A DNA stretch of 64,000 nucleotides from Moraxella bovoculi 237 (GTDB taxonomy: Bacteria; Pseudomonadota; Gammaproteobacteria; Pseudomonadales; Moraxellaceae), in NCBI RefSeq assembly GCF_000696305.2, contig NZ_AOMT01000026.1, positions 1-64,000 on the forward strand, in the 5' to 3' direction. Both the position numbers and the translations under genes were made by a program. Of this stretch, positions 20,443 to 30,012 are shown one piece after another; the stretch's first letter is position 1, and each line of letters begins with the position of its first letter. The notes under the pieces are model-generated. The model was not told the DNA's origin and searched no databases. It saw only the letters and a list, made by a program, of their open reading frames with translations.

Positions 20443-23013
20443 ATGAATACTGCTGCCGATACGAAGATGAATGAGATTGAGCAATCACTCATTTTGCCGC
20501 CAGAAGGGGCGTGCTTTCATTGTGGGGAGGTGCTGCCAAAAGAGCCATTTTATACCGTGATTTTTGATAAATCGCGTCCGATGTGCTGCCTAGGCTGTAA
20601 GCTTGCTTCGCAAAGTATCGTAGAGTCTGGACTTGAGCAGTATTATCTAGATCGCAGGGAGATCAGTCCGACCGCAAGCCTGCCTGATGCGATGAATTTT
20701 GATGCGTATAATCATGACGACATCAAGGCACAATTCGTCTATCAAGAAGATGGCGGCAGCACGGCAGAATTATCTGTGGCGAACCTACGCTGCTCGGCGT
20801 GCACGTGGCTTATTGAGACGCGTCTAAGAGCAATCGATGGCGTGCGTGCGTGCCAAGTGAACCTCACTCAGCAAAGAATGCGTGTAAACTGGGATGAAAA
20901 TCAGTGCGACATCGGTGAGATTCTACAGGTGGTGCATTCGGTGGGTTATAATGCCAAGCCATATCGCCAAGATACGCATGAGGCGATGATGAAGCGCCAA
21001 AACAAGCAAATGCTCATCCGTCTTGCCATCGCTGCGCTTGGTGCGATGCAGGCGATGATGTTCTCGATTGGCATGTATTTTGGCGAATATAGTGGTATTT
21101 TGACTGAACATCGAGATTTCTTGCGCTATGTGGCGATGTTTGTAACCATTCCTGTGATGTTCTATGCAGGCGTGCCGTTCTTCACGTCGGCTTACAATGC
21201 CATCAAGGCGCGTCAGGTGAGCATGGATGTGCCTGTATCGATCGCGCTGATTACTACTTTTGGTGCTAGCGTTTATGCGACATTAACAGGTACGGGTGAG
21301 GCGTATTTTGATTCGGTGTCGATGTTTATCTTTTTCTTATTGGCGGGACGCTACATTGAACAAAATGCCCGCCTAAAAGCATCAAACATGGCATCAGATC
21401 TGGTGGTGATCGAGCCGATTTTGGTACAAAAAATCGCCCAAGATGCGTCATTGGTAACAAGTTTATCTGCTGATAATAAAGCAAGCATCATCCAATCATG
21501 GTGGCAAAATCACCACCATCTAGATAACATCCTAGAGCGGAACGTAGATGATGGGGATAAGATTCTGGCACAGTCTGTCAAGGTGGGCAACATCATTCGC
21601 ATCGATGCAGGCAGCCAGATCGTCGCTGATGGTATCTTGTTATCACAAAGCGCCACGGTGTCGCAGAGTCTATTGACCGGTGAGAGTGATCTTATCGTCA
21701 GGCATCAAGGCGATATGGTGGTCGGTGGCGCTCAGAATGACAGCCAGCCGTTCGTCATGCTCGTCACCAAGGAGATCGATAACAGTCAAATCGCGCTCAT
21801 TGATCGACTTATGAACCGCGCCATGAGCGAAAAGCCCAAAATCGCCCAAGATGCTGATAAGATGGCGCGCTGGTTCGTGGCACGCGTGCTTGTCCTGTCA
21901 TGCCTTGTGTTCTTGGTGTGGTGGTTTGTGGATAAGAGCGAGTCGCTGTGGGCGACGGTAGCGGTGCTGGTGGCGACTTGCCCGTGTGCTCTTAGCCTTG
22001 CCACGCCGATTGCACTTACTGTAGCGACCAATCGCTTGGCGGGATTTGGATTCCTAGCGACGCGCGGGCACACCATTCAGACGTTATCGGAAGTGTCTTA
22101 TGCTTGTTTTGATAAGACGGGTACACTGACGCTGGGTCAGGCTAATCTGCTAGACACAGTGAGTGTGATTGATAAGACAGAAGCCCTAAAAATCGCTGCC
22201 GCGCTTGAGATTGGCTCAAAGCACCCTGTGGCGTGGGCGCTACTCACTGCTGCTCATGGACTTCATTTGCCTAAGGTAAAAGACAGCACACACCACACGG
22301 CGGGCGGTGTGGAAGGCTGGATAGATGGTGTGGCTTATCGTATCGGACATCAAAAATTCGTCCTACCAACAGGCGTACTGGCTGATGAGCTGCATGAGAA
22401 TCTACCTGCGCATCAGGCGAACATGTCGGTATTATTGTCAAGTCAGGTTAATGGGGTGTGGCAGGTGGTGGCACGGTTTTATTTTAATGATGCGATTCGC
22501 CAAGATGCTCGCGCGATGATTGATGAATTAAAATCACAAAACATCACACCAATCATGCTAACCGGCGACCCAAATCCAAATGCATTAGAAGTGGCTAAGC
22601 AGCTGGGCATCGAGCAGGCTTATTTTGGTCTGACGCCAGAGGGCAAAGTCAAGCACATCAAAGACCTACAAGCGGCAGGTCATGCCGTGCTCATGGTGGG
22701 CGACGGGATTAATGATGCGCCTGTACTGGCGGCGGCGAATGTCTCGACAGCGATGGCAGGCGCAGCCGATCTGGCGCAGGTGTCCGCTGACAGTGTGCTA
22801 TTGGGTGGGCGACTCATGCCACTGGCGCAAGCGACCAGACTGTCCACCAAGACCCAAAAAATCATCCGCCAAAACTTACGCTGGGCACTAATCTATAATA
22901 GCTTGGTGCTTATTCCTGCGGCCTTAGGCTATGTACCGCCTTGGTTGGCAGCGATTGGCATGAGCTTATCAAGCTTGCTCGTTGTGGCGAACGCCATGCG
23001 CCTAAAACGTTGA
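20443..23013 (+). CDS. ccoI: Copper-transporting P1B-type ATPase, CcoI/FixI type
   Basis: Predicted to export Cu(I) to the periplasm for assembly of cbb3-type cytochrome oxidase. The 856-residue protein has an N-terminal cysteine-rich zinc-ribbon-like region (CFHCG ... CCLGCK, residues about 20-55), a heavy-metal domain with LRCSACTWLIE, membrane helices, the copper-site CPCALSLATP, phosphorylation motif DKTGTLT, SKHPVAWAL and the hinge GDGINDAPVLAAA. The N-terminal extra cysteines distinguish CcoI from CopA. Start is the ATG at 20443; an in-frame TTG six bases upstream is less likely. The ccoNOPQ genes are not in the window. Confidence 0.9.
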   Translation: MNTAADTKMNEIEQSLILPPEGACFHCGEVLPKEPFYTVIFDKSRPMCCLGCKLASQSIVESGLEQYYLDRREISPTASLPDAMNFDAYNHDDIKAQFVYQEDGGSTAELSVANLRCSACTWLIETRLRAIDGVRACQVNLTQQRMRVNWDENQCDIGEILQVVHSVGYNAKPYRQDTHEAMMKRQNKQMLIRLAIAALGAMQAMMFSIGMYFGEYSGILTEHRDFLRYVAMFVTIPVMFYAGVPFFTSAYNAIKARQVSMDVPVSIALITTFGASVYATLTGTGEAYFDSVSMFIFFLLAGRYIEQNARLKASNMASDLVVIEPILVQKIAQDASLVTSLSADNKASIIQSWWQNHHHLDNILERNVDDGDKILAQSVKVGNIIRIDAGSQIVADGILLSQSATVSQSLLTGESDLIVRHQGDMVVGGAQNDSQPFVMLVTKEIDNSQIALIDRLMNRAMSEKPKIAQDADKMARWFVARVLVLSCLVFLVWWFVDKSESLWATVAVLVATCPCALSLATPIALTVATNRLAGFGFLATRGHTIQTLSEVSYACFDKTGTLTLGQANLLDTVSVIDKTEALKIAAALEIGSKHPVAWALLTAAHGLHLPKVKDSTHHTAGGVEGWIDGVAYRIGHQKFVLPTGVLADELHENLPAHQANMSVLLSSQVNGVWQVVARFYFNDAIRQDARAMIDELKSQNITPIMLTGDPNPNALEVAKQLGIEQAYFGLTPEGKVKHIKDLQAAGHAVLMVGDGINDAPVLAAANVSTAMAGAADLAQVSADSVLLGGRLMPLAQATRLSTKTQKIIRQNLRWALIYNSLVLIPAALGYVPPWLAAIGMSLSSLLVVANAMRLKR

Positions 23014-23035
23014 TCGTTTGGTTAATCATAAGTAT

Positions 23036-23068
23036 AAAAATATCGCACCAATTGAGTGCGATATTTTT
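23036..23068. terminator. Bidirectional terminator between ccoI and the BI-1 gene
   Basis: A 13-bp perfect stem, AAAAATATCGCAC / GTGCGATATTTTT, with a 7-base loop between convergent genes. Confidence 0.92.
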
Positions 23069-23090
23069 ATTGGTAAGTTTCATTAGTTAA

Positions 23091-23813
23091 TCAGTCGTCT
23101 TGTAGATAGCCGATTAAGCGCAGGAATTCGATGTACATCCATACTAGGGTTGATAGAATACCGATGCTATACACCCATTCAAATTCACGAGCCACGCCGT
23201 ATTGGACGCCTTTATCCACATTATCAAAATCAAGCAACAAGCTAAACGATGCAATGATCACCACAAAGATACTAAAGCCAATCGCGACCATGCCGCCATC
23301 GAACAATAGGGGTAGGCTTGAGCCGAACAGTCTAAAGCCAAGCTGTACAAGGTATAGGATACCAATGGCGATGATCGCAGACGTTAGGATCGAGCGGAAT
23401 TTCTCAGTAACTTTCACGATGCCTGTGCTGTACAGGGTTAGCATCACGGCTGCGGTGATGAAAGTGGCTGACAGCGCTGACAGCGGTACACTAGGGTATC
23501 TTAGGAACATGATGGTGCTAAACGCCCCAAGCAGCACACCTTCACACAGTGCATATGGCACCGCTAAGCTCTTAGCAAGGTGTGGCTTAAATGCTGATAC
23601 CAAGCCTAAGCCCATGCCTGCAAACAGGCCCACCAAGGCAAGCGGATATAGCATACTAACCGATATACCACCCATCAGAGCATAGAAGAATACACCAAAG
23701 CCTGAGACGGCAGCCAAAGCCAATAAGAACGCGCTTTTTTTGACGACACCGCCAACGGTCATCGGAACACTACCAGCCGCAAGCTCGGTGCGACTGACGA
23801 TAGGGTTTGCCAT
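23091..23813 (-). CDS. Bax inhibitor-1 / YccA family membrane protein
   Basis: A 240-residue polytopic inner-membrane protein with seven likely helices, of the BI-1 superfamily (the large YccA-like prokaryotic branch with a soluble start PIVSRTELAAGS). The conserved aspartates expected in BI-1 lie near the C-terminal helices (LLLDFDNVDKGVQ). Homologues are proposed to act as pH-dependent ion leak channels or as regulators of FtsH; the role here is unknown. Confidence 0.85.
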   Translation of the reverse strand: MANPIVSRTELAAGSVPMTVGGVVKKSAFLLALAAVSGFGVFFYALMGGISVSMLYPLALVGLFAGMGLGLVSAFKPHLAKSLAVPYALCEGVLLGAFSTIMFLRYPSVPLSALSATFITAAVMLTLYSTGIVKVTEKFRSILTSAIIAIGILYLVQLGFRLFGSSLPLLFDGGMVAIGFSIFVVIIASFSLLLDFDNVDKGVQYGVAREFEWVYSIGILSTLVWMYIEFLRLIGYLQDD

Positions 23814-23999
23814 AATTTTTCCTTAATAAAAAAATAAAAATCTTTCACTGATTATAAGGCAGATTTTAGAAAAATCAAGCATTAATCAATGGCTTATCGT
23901 TCATACACTAAGCCATGAGCGCTGATGATATCTAAAAACTTAGGTTGTGTTGATGTGGGGTTTTTTGATATTATACGCTTTATTTTTGCATTGATTTTT

Positions 24000-24977
24000 A
24001 TGTCAAATTTTGTGAATAATCACCCAAAGCGTCCTAAGTTCCAGCGCATTGGCTTGATGGGGCGCGCCGGCAAAAAAAGCGTGGTCGAAACCCTAAATGA
24101 GCTCATCGTTCTACTTGATGAGCGTGATTTGTCCATCGTCATCGATACCGAGACCGCTGCAATCGAGGGGCTTGAGATCGATTTTGATAAGGTGGACGGT
24201 AATCAATTTAAGATCGTTCCACGCCAAAAGATTGGCGAGCATTGTGATTTTGCCATCGTGGTTGGCGGTGATGGTTCGATGCTGCAGGCGGCGAGTGTGC
24301 TCGCGGGTACGGATGTGCCTGTGCTGGGTGTGAACCGTGGGCGACTTGGATTCTTGGCGGACGTCAACCCAGATGAGCTGACAGAGCGTGTCACGCAGGT
24401 GTTGGACGGAGATTATTGGCTGGCGGAACGGTTTTTATTGACATTTAAGATTGTAAATAATGATGCTGATGGCAGGCCGACTAACATTGTCATCCATGAA
24501 GATGTGGCATTAAATGACATCGTTCTGCACGCTGGCAAATCGGTGCATACCATTGATTTTCAATTAAAAATTAATGGCACAGACGTCTATCGTCAGCATG
24601 CCGATGGTCTGATCGTAGCGACACCGACAGGATCGACCGCTTATTCACTCTCGGCAGGCGGACCCATCATCCACCCGACCATTGATGCCATCTGTATTGT
24701 GCCGATGCATCCGCATACGCTGTCTAGCCGTCCTCTGGTGGTGGCAGGTAGCAGCCAAATCGCCATCAACATTCACAAAGATAATCGCACACAGCCCATG
24801 GTGGGCGCAGATGGTAAGGCATCAGCACCACTCGATAACGATCAGACACTACTCATCGCCAAGCATGATAAGACCTTACTGTTGCTGCATCCACCGAGCT
24901 ATAGCTTCTATGAGGCGTGCCGCACTAAGCTAAACTGGAACCTATACACAGAAGAACTCGCCCTAAAGACCGAATGA
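24000..24977 (+). CDS. nadK: NAD kinase
   Basis: Phosphorylates NAD to NADP. The ATG at 24000 gives 325 residues starting SNFVNNHPKRPKFQRIGLMG; the frame is open further up, but that stretch is a leader. The signature GGDGSMLQAA and the LGVNRGRLGFLAD, TPTGSTAYSLSAGGP segments are present. Slightly longer than E. coli NadK (292), with the excess at the N-terminus. A DUF1315 gene follows after 18 bases. Confidence 0.96.
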   Translation: MSNFVNNHPKRPKFQRIGLMGRAGKKSVVETLNELIVLLDERDLSIVIDTETAAIEGLEIDFDKVDGNQFKIVPRQKIGEHCDFAIVVGGDGSMLQAASVLAGTDVPVLGVNRGRLGFLADVNPDELTERVTQVLDGDYWLAERFLLTFKIVNNDADGRPTNIVIHEDVALNDIVLHAGKSVHTIDFQLKINGTDVYRQHADGLIVATPTGSTAYSLSAGGPIIHPTIDAICIVPMHPHTLSSRPLVVAGSSQIAINIHKDNRTQPMVGADGKASAPLDNDQTLLIAKHDKTLLLLHPPSYSFYEACRTKLNWNLYTEELALKTE

Positions 24978-24995
24978 AACACCCAAGAGTCAAAG

Positions 24996-25286
24996 ATGAA
25001 TAAAGAAGACATACTAGATAGCCTAAATCCTGAAATCGTCGCAAAGTTCCGCACTGCCATTGAGCTGGGCAAATGGGACAACGGCGTTCGTCTGACAGAT
25101 GAGCAGCGCCAGACCTGCATGCAAGCGGTGATGGTTTGGGAGCATGAACACCTACCGGTTGAAGAGCGTATAGGCTATATCCAGAAGCCAAAAGACGATA
25201 AAGGCAACACCGTCGGCGAAGAGTGTGATGTGGAGCATGAGCATCATTATCCTAACGCTGAGCGACCTGTGAATTTTAAGAACTAG
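24996..25286 (+). CDS. DUF1315 (YeaC-like) protein
   Basis: A 96-residue soluble protein. The segment LNPEIVAKFRTAIELGKW, followed by LTDEQRQTCMQAVMVWEHEH, matches the DUF1315 family (E. coli YeaC). Function unknown. It is probably in an operon with nadK and ends at a strong terminator. The C-terminus is rich in acidic residues and His. Confidence 0.85.
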   Translation: MNKEDILDSLNPEIVAKFRTAIELGKWDNGVRLTDEQRQTCMQAVMVWEHEHLPVEERIGYIQKPKDDKGNTVGEECDVEHEHHYPNAERPVNFKN

Positions 25287-25292
25287 AAAATT

Positions 25293-25329
25293 AAAATTAA
25301 GGATGGGAGTATTACCCATCCTTAATTTT
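25293..25329. terminator. Strong bidirectional terminator
   Basis: A 15-bp perfect stem, AAAATTAAGGATGGG / CCCATCCTTAATTTT, with T-runs on both strands; it serves the nadK unit and the minus-strand repeat protein gene. Confidence 0.9.
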
Positions 25330-25369
25330 TATGACAGCTACTTAAAAGTTAAAATGAGGCATATCATAG

Positions 25370-25690
25370 TTAATTGCATATAGTTTGTCTGCCAATTTGT
25401 GTACAAGTTGAGCCATCGCTTCCAAGGGTTGTGTTGCCAATAGTTCTGTAAGAATTGCCAGAGCTACTAATTGTAGTATCACCAATTCTGGTATAACTCA
25501 TGCCATTGCTGCTGTACATCGTATTGCCTATTATAGTATGACTAATGCCATCACTACCGTATATCGTGTTGCCAATTCGTGTATAACTTGTAGTGTCACT
25601 TCCGTAAGTGTTATCTCCGAAAGTTATGTAGGAGTTTTGGGCAAGTGCTGAATTGCATACTAATAATGCTAAAAAAACATATTTCTTCAT
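25370..25690 (-). CDS. Secreted 15-residue-repeat protein
   Basis: A 106-residue protein with a signal peptide (MKKYVFLALLVCNSALA, cleaved near A17) followed by five 15-residue repeats and a shorter final unit. The unit is roughly S-Y-T-x-I-G-N-T-x-Y-G-S-D-G-x (repeats at residues 20-34, 35-49, 50-64, 65-79, 80-94, and 95-106). The last unit has two cysteines (C97 and C105) that could form a disulfide cap. Such repeat length and Gly/Asn/Ser/Thr content suggest a beta-solenoid. I do not know its function. The base composition is lower in GC than its neighbours, and it sits with another secreted protein and an XRE regulator in an accessory patch before ubiB. Confidence 0.75.
   Translation of the reverse strand: MKKYVFLALLVCNSALAQNSYITFGDNTYGSDTTSYTRIGNTIYGSDGISHTIIGNTMYSSNGMSYTRIGDTTISSSGNSYRTIGNTTLGSDGSTCTQIGRQTICN
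25409..25633 (-). repeat. Tandem 45-bp imperfect repeats encoding the 15-residue units
   Basis: Five consecutive, diverged 45-base units correspond to protein residues 20-94. Divergence between units suggests an old array rather than a hypervariable one. Confidence 0.7.
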
Positions 25691-25824
25691 ATTAAAATCC
25701 TTATGATGTGAAGGTTAAACAAATTTCATCGCCATTCAGCAATCGATATAAAAATTGCCAAAAGGACGATTTTATCTAAAATTAAAACGCAGATTGCTCG
25801 AATATTACTTGAATAAATTTAGGG

Positions 25825-26184
25825 CTATTGGCAGATCTTGTTAGAAGCTTTTTTGGCGATAAGCCATCTATCACCAAGCATTCCCTCAGTCTCTTGATAG
25901 GATTCCGTAAAAGCACCAGTAAGCTTTAAAAACTGAGGGTCTGGATCATTTTCTGTGCCAAAATCAAAAACAATGAAATTGCCATCCGGAAGGAATTTAA
26001 AACCTCCATAATTGTTAACATAATCTCCTGTTGTTAATATAGCCCCCTCTAAGCGAGCTTTATTCCATTGGTATTCCGAGCGCGATTTAACACAGATTTC
26101 AACAGATTTAGGTTCTGTTGCGCCCGCATTTGCAATAAAGCAAAAGCTAAATAATAATGAACCAAAAACACTCTTTAATTTCAT
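25825..26184 (-). CDS. Hypothetical secreted protein
   Basis: A 119-residue protein with a clear signal peptide (KLKSVFGSLLFSFCFIANAG, cleaved near residues 20-22). The mature part has two cysteines (C31 and C118), probably a disulfide, and a central GGFKFLPDGNFIVFDFG beta-rich segment. I do not recognise the family. It lies 134 bases upstream of the repeat protein gene on the same strand and could share its regulation. Confidence 0.65.
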   Translation of the reverse strand: MKLKSVFGSLLFSFCFIANAGATEPKSVEICVKSRSEYQWNKARLEGAILTTGDYVNNYGGFKFLPDGNFIVFDFGTENDPDPQFLKLTGAFTESYQETEGMLGDRWLIAKKASNKICQ

Positions 26185-26291
26185 TGATGGTTTTCCTCAT
26201 TTGAAATAAATATTACTTGTTAAATTATAGGGTTTCGGCTATATTACACAAATCCAATATGGACAATATTTGTCGAAATGGTGGAATTGTA

Positions 26292-26684
26292 ATGAAAACA
26301 CATGATAAGATTAGAGTTTTAAGAGAAGCTCAAAAAATTACTCAAGAAGATCTTGCAGAAAAGTTATGCATGTCAGCAAGCGGCTATTCTAAAATCGAGC
26401 GTGGAGAAACGCAGTTGAGTATTGGTAGGCTTCAACAGATTGCTGACATTTTGTCAGTAAGTGTTTTTGAGCTTATGCCAAATGGAGGCGGTATCATTCA
26501 AACCTTGAATGGTGCCTATCATTTCAATGGAACCTTTAATCAATACGGCGATAACGAAAAACAAAATGTTGAAAAATTAGAAGTGCAAATCAATTATTTA
26601 AAGCAGATAATTGAGCAAAAGGATAAAGAAATAGCAATACAGAAAGAATTACTTGATATGTACAGAAGTTGTTCCTCAAATTAA
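26292..26684 (+). CDS. XRE-family transcriptional regulator with C-terminal coiled coil
   Basis: A 130-residue cytoplasmic DNA-binding protein. Residues 5-65 form a Cro/C1-type helix-turn-helix (DKIRVLREAQKITQEDLAEK, then SASGYSKIERGETQLS). The rest contains a helical, charged C-terminus (residues about 92-120, VEKLEVQINYLKQIIEQKDK) typical of a dimerising coiled coil. The ATG at 26292 follows GGTGG; an earlier in-frame start would begin in the intergenic region. It is divergent from the secreted-protein genes and may control them, which is inference from position only. Confidence 0.85.
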   Translation: MKTHDKIRVLREAQKITQEDLAEKLCMSASGYSKIERGETQLSIGRLQQIADILSVSVFELMPNGGGIIQTLNGAYHFNGTFNQYGDNEKQNVEKLEVQINYLKQIIEQKDKEIAIQKELLDMYRSCSSN

Positions 26685-26763
26685 ATCGTGAAATTGGATT
26701 AAATGGACCAAAACCTAGATTGTATCCCCAATATTTCTACAAAAACATCCAATTAAATCCAAC

Positions 26764-28401
26764 CTAAACCAACACCCGCCACACCACAAACCCAATCGCC
26801 AATACATGAAAAATCACCCCCACCCACCAAATCGGCAGGGTCAGCCCAATCGCGATAAATCCTAAAAATCCACCTAAGGCAATCCAGTCATGGCGTTTTT
26901 GATTCAGGAAATCAGCGCGCAGCGCTTGGATCTCACGCAGTTCTTTGTCTTGTCTTGCGCCTAATGTCGCCATGGACTGCACGCCTTGCGTGATGAGCTT
27001 AGGCAGTTCGGTGGCGGAGAGCAGTAACTCGGGGCTTTTTTCTTTGATGTCGTTTAGATTTTTGAAGGGGTCTAATTGGTCTTTTACCCACGCGGTTAAG
27101 ATTGGCTTTGCCAGAGACCAGATGTCAAGCGCAGGATACAGCTCACGCCCAAGCCCTTCGACATGAACCAAGGTCTTAAGCAGTAGCATCAGCTGCGGTG
27201 GTATGCTCATCTGATGACGGCGCGCGATGTTTAATATCTCAAATAAGATGCCAGCAAAGTCAAGCTCGCTCATGGGTTTGGACACCATGGGGCTGACCGT
27301 ACGCGCCATATCACGGATAAGTGCGTGCTTGTCAGCAGAAGGCGGTATCCAGCCTGCTTGAGAGATGATATCTACTAGGGCGGTGTAGTTGCCATTCATG
27401 ACTGACAGCAGCATGCGCGCGACGACCAGCTGATCCTCGCGTGACAGCTCGCCCATGATTGCACAGTCCAACCCCAGGTAGCGCGGATTGGCGACGGCTT
27501 CACCATTGGGTAGGGTTTCGACAAAGATATTGCCAGGGTGCATGTCCGCGTGGAAGAAGTTATCGCGAAACACCTGTGTGAAGAATATCGTCAAGCCATT
27601 CTTGGCAAGTAACGAGCGATCATAGCCTAAGGCATCAAATTTCTCTGTCTGAGAGATCGGCACGCCAAAAATTCGCTCCGAGACCATGACCGATTTATTC
27701 GCCATGTACACTTCTGGTACATAGATTAGCGATGAGCCTGTGAAGTTATTACGCATGCGAGTGGCGTTGGCAGATTCTAGGGTGAGATCCAGCTCATTTA
27801 GCATGATCTGTCGGTAGTCTTCTACCACGCTGACGATATGCACGGCACGCGCAGACTCCAATCGAGCAGACAGCCAATTTGCCATGTCGCGCAGCAGCTC
27901 GAAGTCTTGAATGATGACAGGCTTGATGTCAGGGCGAACGACCTTTACGACCACTTCACGACCGTCGTGGAGGCTGGCGGTGTGTACTTGAGCGATACTG
28001 GCGGCGGCGAGTGGCTTATTATCAAACCGAGCGAACAGCTCATCAACAGGCTTGCCAAGACCTGTCTTGGGGTTTTGGATTTCGGATTTTAGGATGTCCA
28101 CATCGAAGGGTGCGACTTTATCCTGTAATAGTGATAACTGCGCGATGATGTTTGGCGGCAGTAGGTCGGATCGTGTTGAAAGCAGCTGCCCTAATTTTAA
28201 AAAAAGCGTACCCATCTCTTCAAAGGCGAGCTTGACGCCCATGGGGTGATGCGATTTGCCTAGGCTTGCAGGATGCAGGCGAATCAGACGTGCCAATGGC
28301 GCAAGCTCTGGCATGTCATCGACGGGCAGATGCGTGTCTAGGCGATATTTAGCAGCGATGCGATATAGCGAAAGTAGGCGTTTACGATGAGAGATGAGCA
28401 T
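26764..28401 (-). CDS. ubiB: UbiB, ubiquinone biosynthesis kinase-like protein
   Basis: ABC1/UbiB atypical kinase needed for ubiquinone synthesis. The 545-residue protein contains the KxGQ motif in LFLKLGQLLSTR, an Ala-rich loop (PLAAASIAQVH), the catalytic-loop FHADMHPGNIFVE and the metal-binding GLDCAIMGEL. Two C-terminal membrane helices (from about residue 500) anchor it. It is the third gene of ubiE-ubiJ-ubiB, with two bases between the ubiJ stop and its start. Confidence 0.96.
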   Translation of the reverse strand: MLISHRKRLLSLYRIAAKYRLDTHLPVDDMPELAPLARLIRLHPASLGKSHHPMGVKLAFEEMGTLFLKLGQLLSTRSDLLPPNIIAQLSLLQDKVAPFDVDILKSEIQNPKTGLGKPVDELFARFDNKPLAAASIAQVHTASLHDGREVVVKVVRPDIKPVIIQDFELLRDMANWLSARLESARAVHIVSVVEDYRQIMLNELDLTLESANATRMRNNFTGSSLIYVPEVYMANKSVMVSERIFGVPISQTEKFDALGYDRSLLAKNGLTIFFTQVFRDNFFHADMHPGNIFVETLPNGEAVANPRYLGLDCAIMGELSREDQLVVARMLLSVMNGNYTALVDIISQAGWIPPSADKHALIRDMARTVSPMVSKPMSELDFAGILFEILNIARRHQMSIPPQLMLLLKTLVHVEGLGRELYPALDIWSLAKPILTAWVKDQLDPFKNLNDIKEKSPELLLSATELPKLITQGVQSMATLGARQDKELREIQALRADFLNQKRHDWIALGGFLGFIAIGLTLPIWWVGVIFHVLAIGFVVWRVLV

Positions 28402-28403
28402 GG

Positions 28404-29018
28404 TTATGGTTGGTTTTGTAGGGCGGTTAGGCGAGCTTGTTCGCGTTCGATGTCACTTTGTAGGCGCAGCAGTTCTTGCTTTTTTTGGCTGATGGCATCG
28501 TCCAGCGCGCTGTCCTGAGCTGGGGTGATTGCACCTGTGATGATGGACTTTAGAGAGTCGAGCACTGGCGAGACAATCGGGGATATCTCTTGGGTGAGCA
28601 TGTAGGCATAGCTTGCACCGCTTTTGCCGATTAGGTTTTCTAATTGGGCGAATGCATCGGGGCTAAAATCATCGCTTAGGGCTTTGATTTGCATGAGTAC
28701 CTTATGATCGCCCTTAATGGGAAGGTTGCCCGATGGGTTTTGCATGAGTGCCATTAGCTCTCTTGGACTGGTAGCATGCAGCGTGCAGTCAGGTTCTGTG
28801 ATGATACCGCCTTGGGGTTCAAGGAGGCTTTGGCTGACAGGCTCAAACCTCACATGATCATCACAAAACAGCACATCAACGGACAGCGATGGATTGGCAA
28901 TGATCACGCGAAATGTCTTGCCAGACAGACCATTAAGATGTGAAATGGCGATGGGATCCGTGCCAAGCACGCCATTGATGATGTGCTCAACAATCCCAAG
29001 AGTAAGCACGCTAATCAT
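28404..29018 (-). CDS. ubiJ: UbiJ, ubiquinone biosynthesis accessory factor (SCP2 domain)
   Basis: Lipid-binding SCP2-type protein that organises the soluble Ubi complex with UbiK. 204 residues: N-terminal SCP2 region (about 10-110, including DCTLHATSPRELMALM), then a C-terminal coiled coil (ISQKKQELLRLQSDIEREQA). Assigned by its location between ubiE and ubiB and by length. Its ATG overlaps the ubiE stop by one base (TGATG), indicating translational coupling. Confidence 0.9.
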   Translation of the reverse strand: MISVLTLGIVEHIINGVLGTDPIAISHLNGLSGKTFRVIIANPSLSVDVLFCDDHVRFEPVSQSLLEPQGGIITEPDCTLHATSPRELMALMQNPSGNLPIKGDHKVLMQIKALSDDFSPDAFAQLENLIGKSGASYAYMLTQEISPIVSPVLDSLKSIITGAITPAQDSALDDAISQKKQELLRLQSDIEREQARLTALQNQP

Positions 29019-29896
29019 CAGCGTGCCTTAAACCCACGATGCACCGCCACGATGCCGCCAGTTAGATTGTGGTAGTCACAGTTTACAAATCCTGCTTTTT
29101 CCATCATGTCTTTTAAGGTGGCTTGGTCGGGGTGCATACGAATGGACTCTGCCAGATATTGATAGCTTTGAGCATCGCCGGCGACGATCTTGCCCATCAC
29201 AGGCAGGGCGGTGAATGAATAAAGATCGTAAGCCTTTGATAGTGGCTCAAAAACAGGTTTACTAAATTCAAGCACAAGCAGTCGTCCACCTGGTTTTAGG
29301 ACGCGGTGCATCGCTTCAAGGGCTTTTTGTTTGTCGGTGACGTTGCGCAGACCGAAGCTGATGGTCACCAGATCAAATGAATTGTCCTCGAAAGGCTCTA
29401 GCGTCTCAGCATTCGCCAACACGAAATCAACGTTATTGCAACCTGCATTAATCAGGCGAATACGACCAACCTCAAGCATCGCTTCGTTGATGTCAGACAG
29501 CACCACGCGACCTGAGCGACCCACTTCACGGCTAAACACTTTGGCAAGATCGCCTGTACCGCCCGCGATGTCAAGCACGCGCTGACCTGAACGCACGCCA
29601 GTTAGGCTGACGGCATAACGCTTCCATAGTCTGTGAATACCAAAGCTCATGAGGTCATTCATGATGTCGTATTTTGAGGCGACAGAGGTGAAGACCTCGG
29701 CGACTTTACTTTGTTTTTCTCGGGCATCCACGGTCTGATAACCAAAATGCGTCGTCTCGCCCACGTTCTCAGAATAAGCGCGCTGCATCGGATTGTCCGC
29801 ATTGGTAGGGCTTTGCATTGCTGACTGTCCTTGTGGCGTGCCAGTAGGCAAAATATTAGGATTGGTAAATTCGTTTGACTTGTTATCTTGGCTCAT
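29018..29896 (-). CDS. ubiE: Ubiquinone/menaquinone C-methyltransferase UbiE
   Basis: SAM-dependent methyltransferase of the quinone ring. 292 residues from the ATG at 29896 (preceded by TTGGAAC; an in-frame TTG four codons earlier is less likely). The Rossmann motif is [17 protein letters not shown], with the UbiE signature [18 protein letters not shown] and SFGLRNV. The first 40 or so residues are a low-complexity extension not found in E. coli UbiE (251). First gene of the ubi operon. Confidence 0.96.
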   Translation of the reverse strand: MSQDNKSNEFTNPNILPTGTPQGQSAMQSPTNADNPMQRAYSENVGETTHFGYQTVDAREKQSKVAEVFTSVASKYDIMNDLMSFGIHRLWKRYAVSLTGVRSGQRVLDIAGGTGDLAKVFSREVGRSGRVVLSDINEAMLEVGRIRLINAGCNNVDFVLANAETLEPFEDNSFDLVTISFGLRNVTDKQKALEAMHRVLKPGGRLLVLEFSKPVFEPLSKAYDLYSFTALPVMGKIVAGDAQSYQYLAESIRMHPDQATLKDMMEKAGFVNCDYHNLTGGIVAVHRGFKAR

Positions 29897-29930
29897 GGCT
29901 TGTTCCAATTTTTATGAATAAATATGACTA

Positions 29931-29969
29931 AAAAATCCCTATCATAATACTATAAATAGGGATTTTTTC
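29931..29969. terminator. Bidirectional hairpin terminator
   Basis: AAAAAATCCCTAT / ATAGGGATTTTTT perfect 13-bp stem. On the minus strand it ends transcription of the gene at 30013-30738. Confidence 0.85.
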
Positions 29970-30012
29970 ATACCATAAATTGCCATTTTAGATGGATGAT
30001 TTTACACGCAGG

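Noticed and set aside
21786-22076. Minus-strand ORF inside ccoI
   Set aside because: Shadow of the P-type ATPase frame; no start, RBS or motif support.
25409-25633. CRISPR-like array
   Set aside because: The 45-bp units are diverged, continuous and coding; there are no unique spacers.
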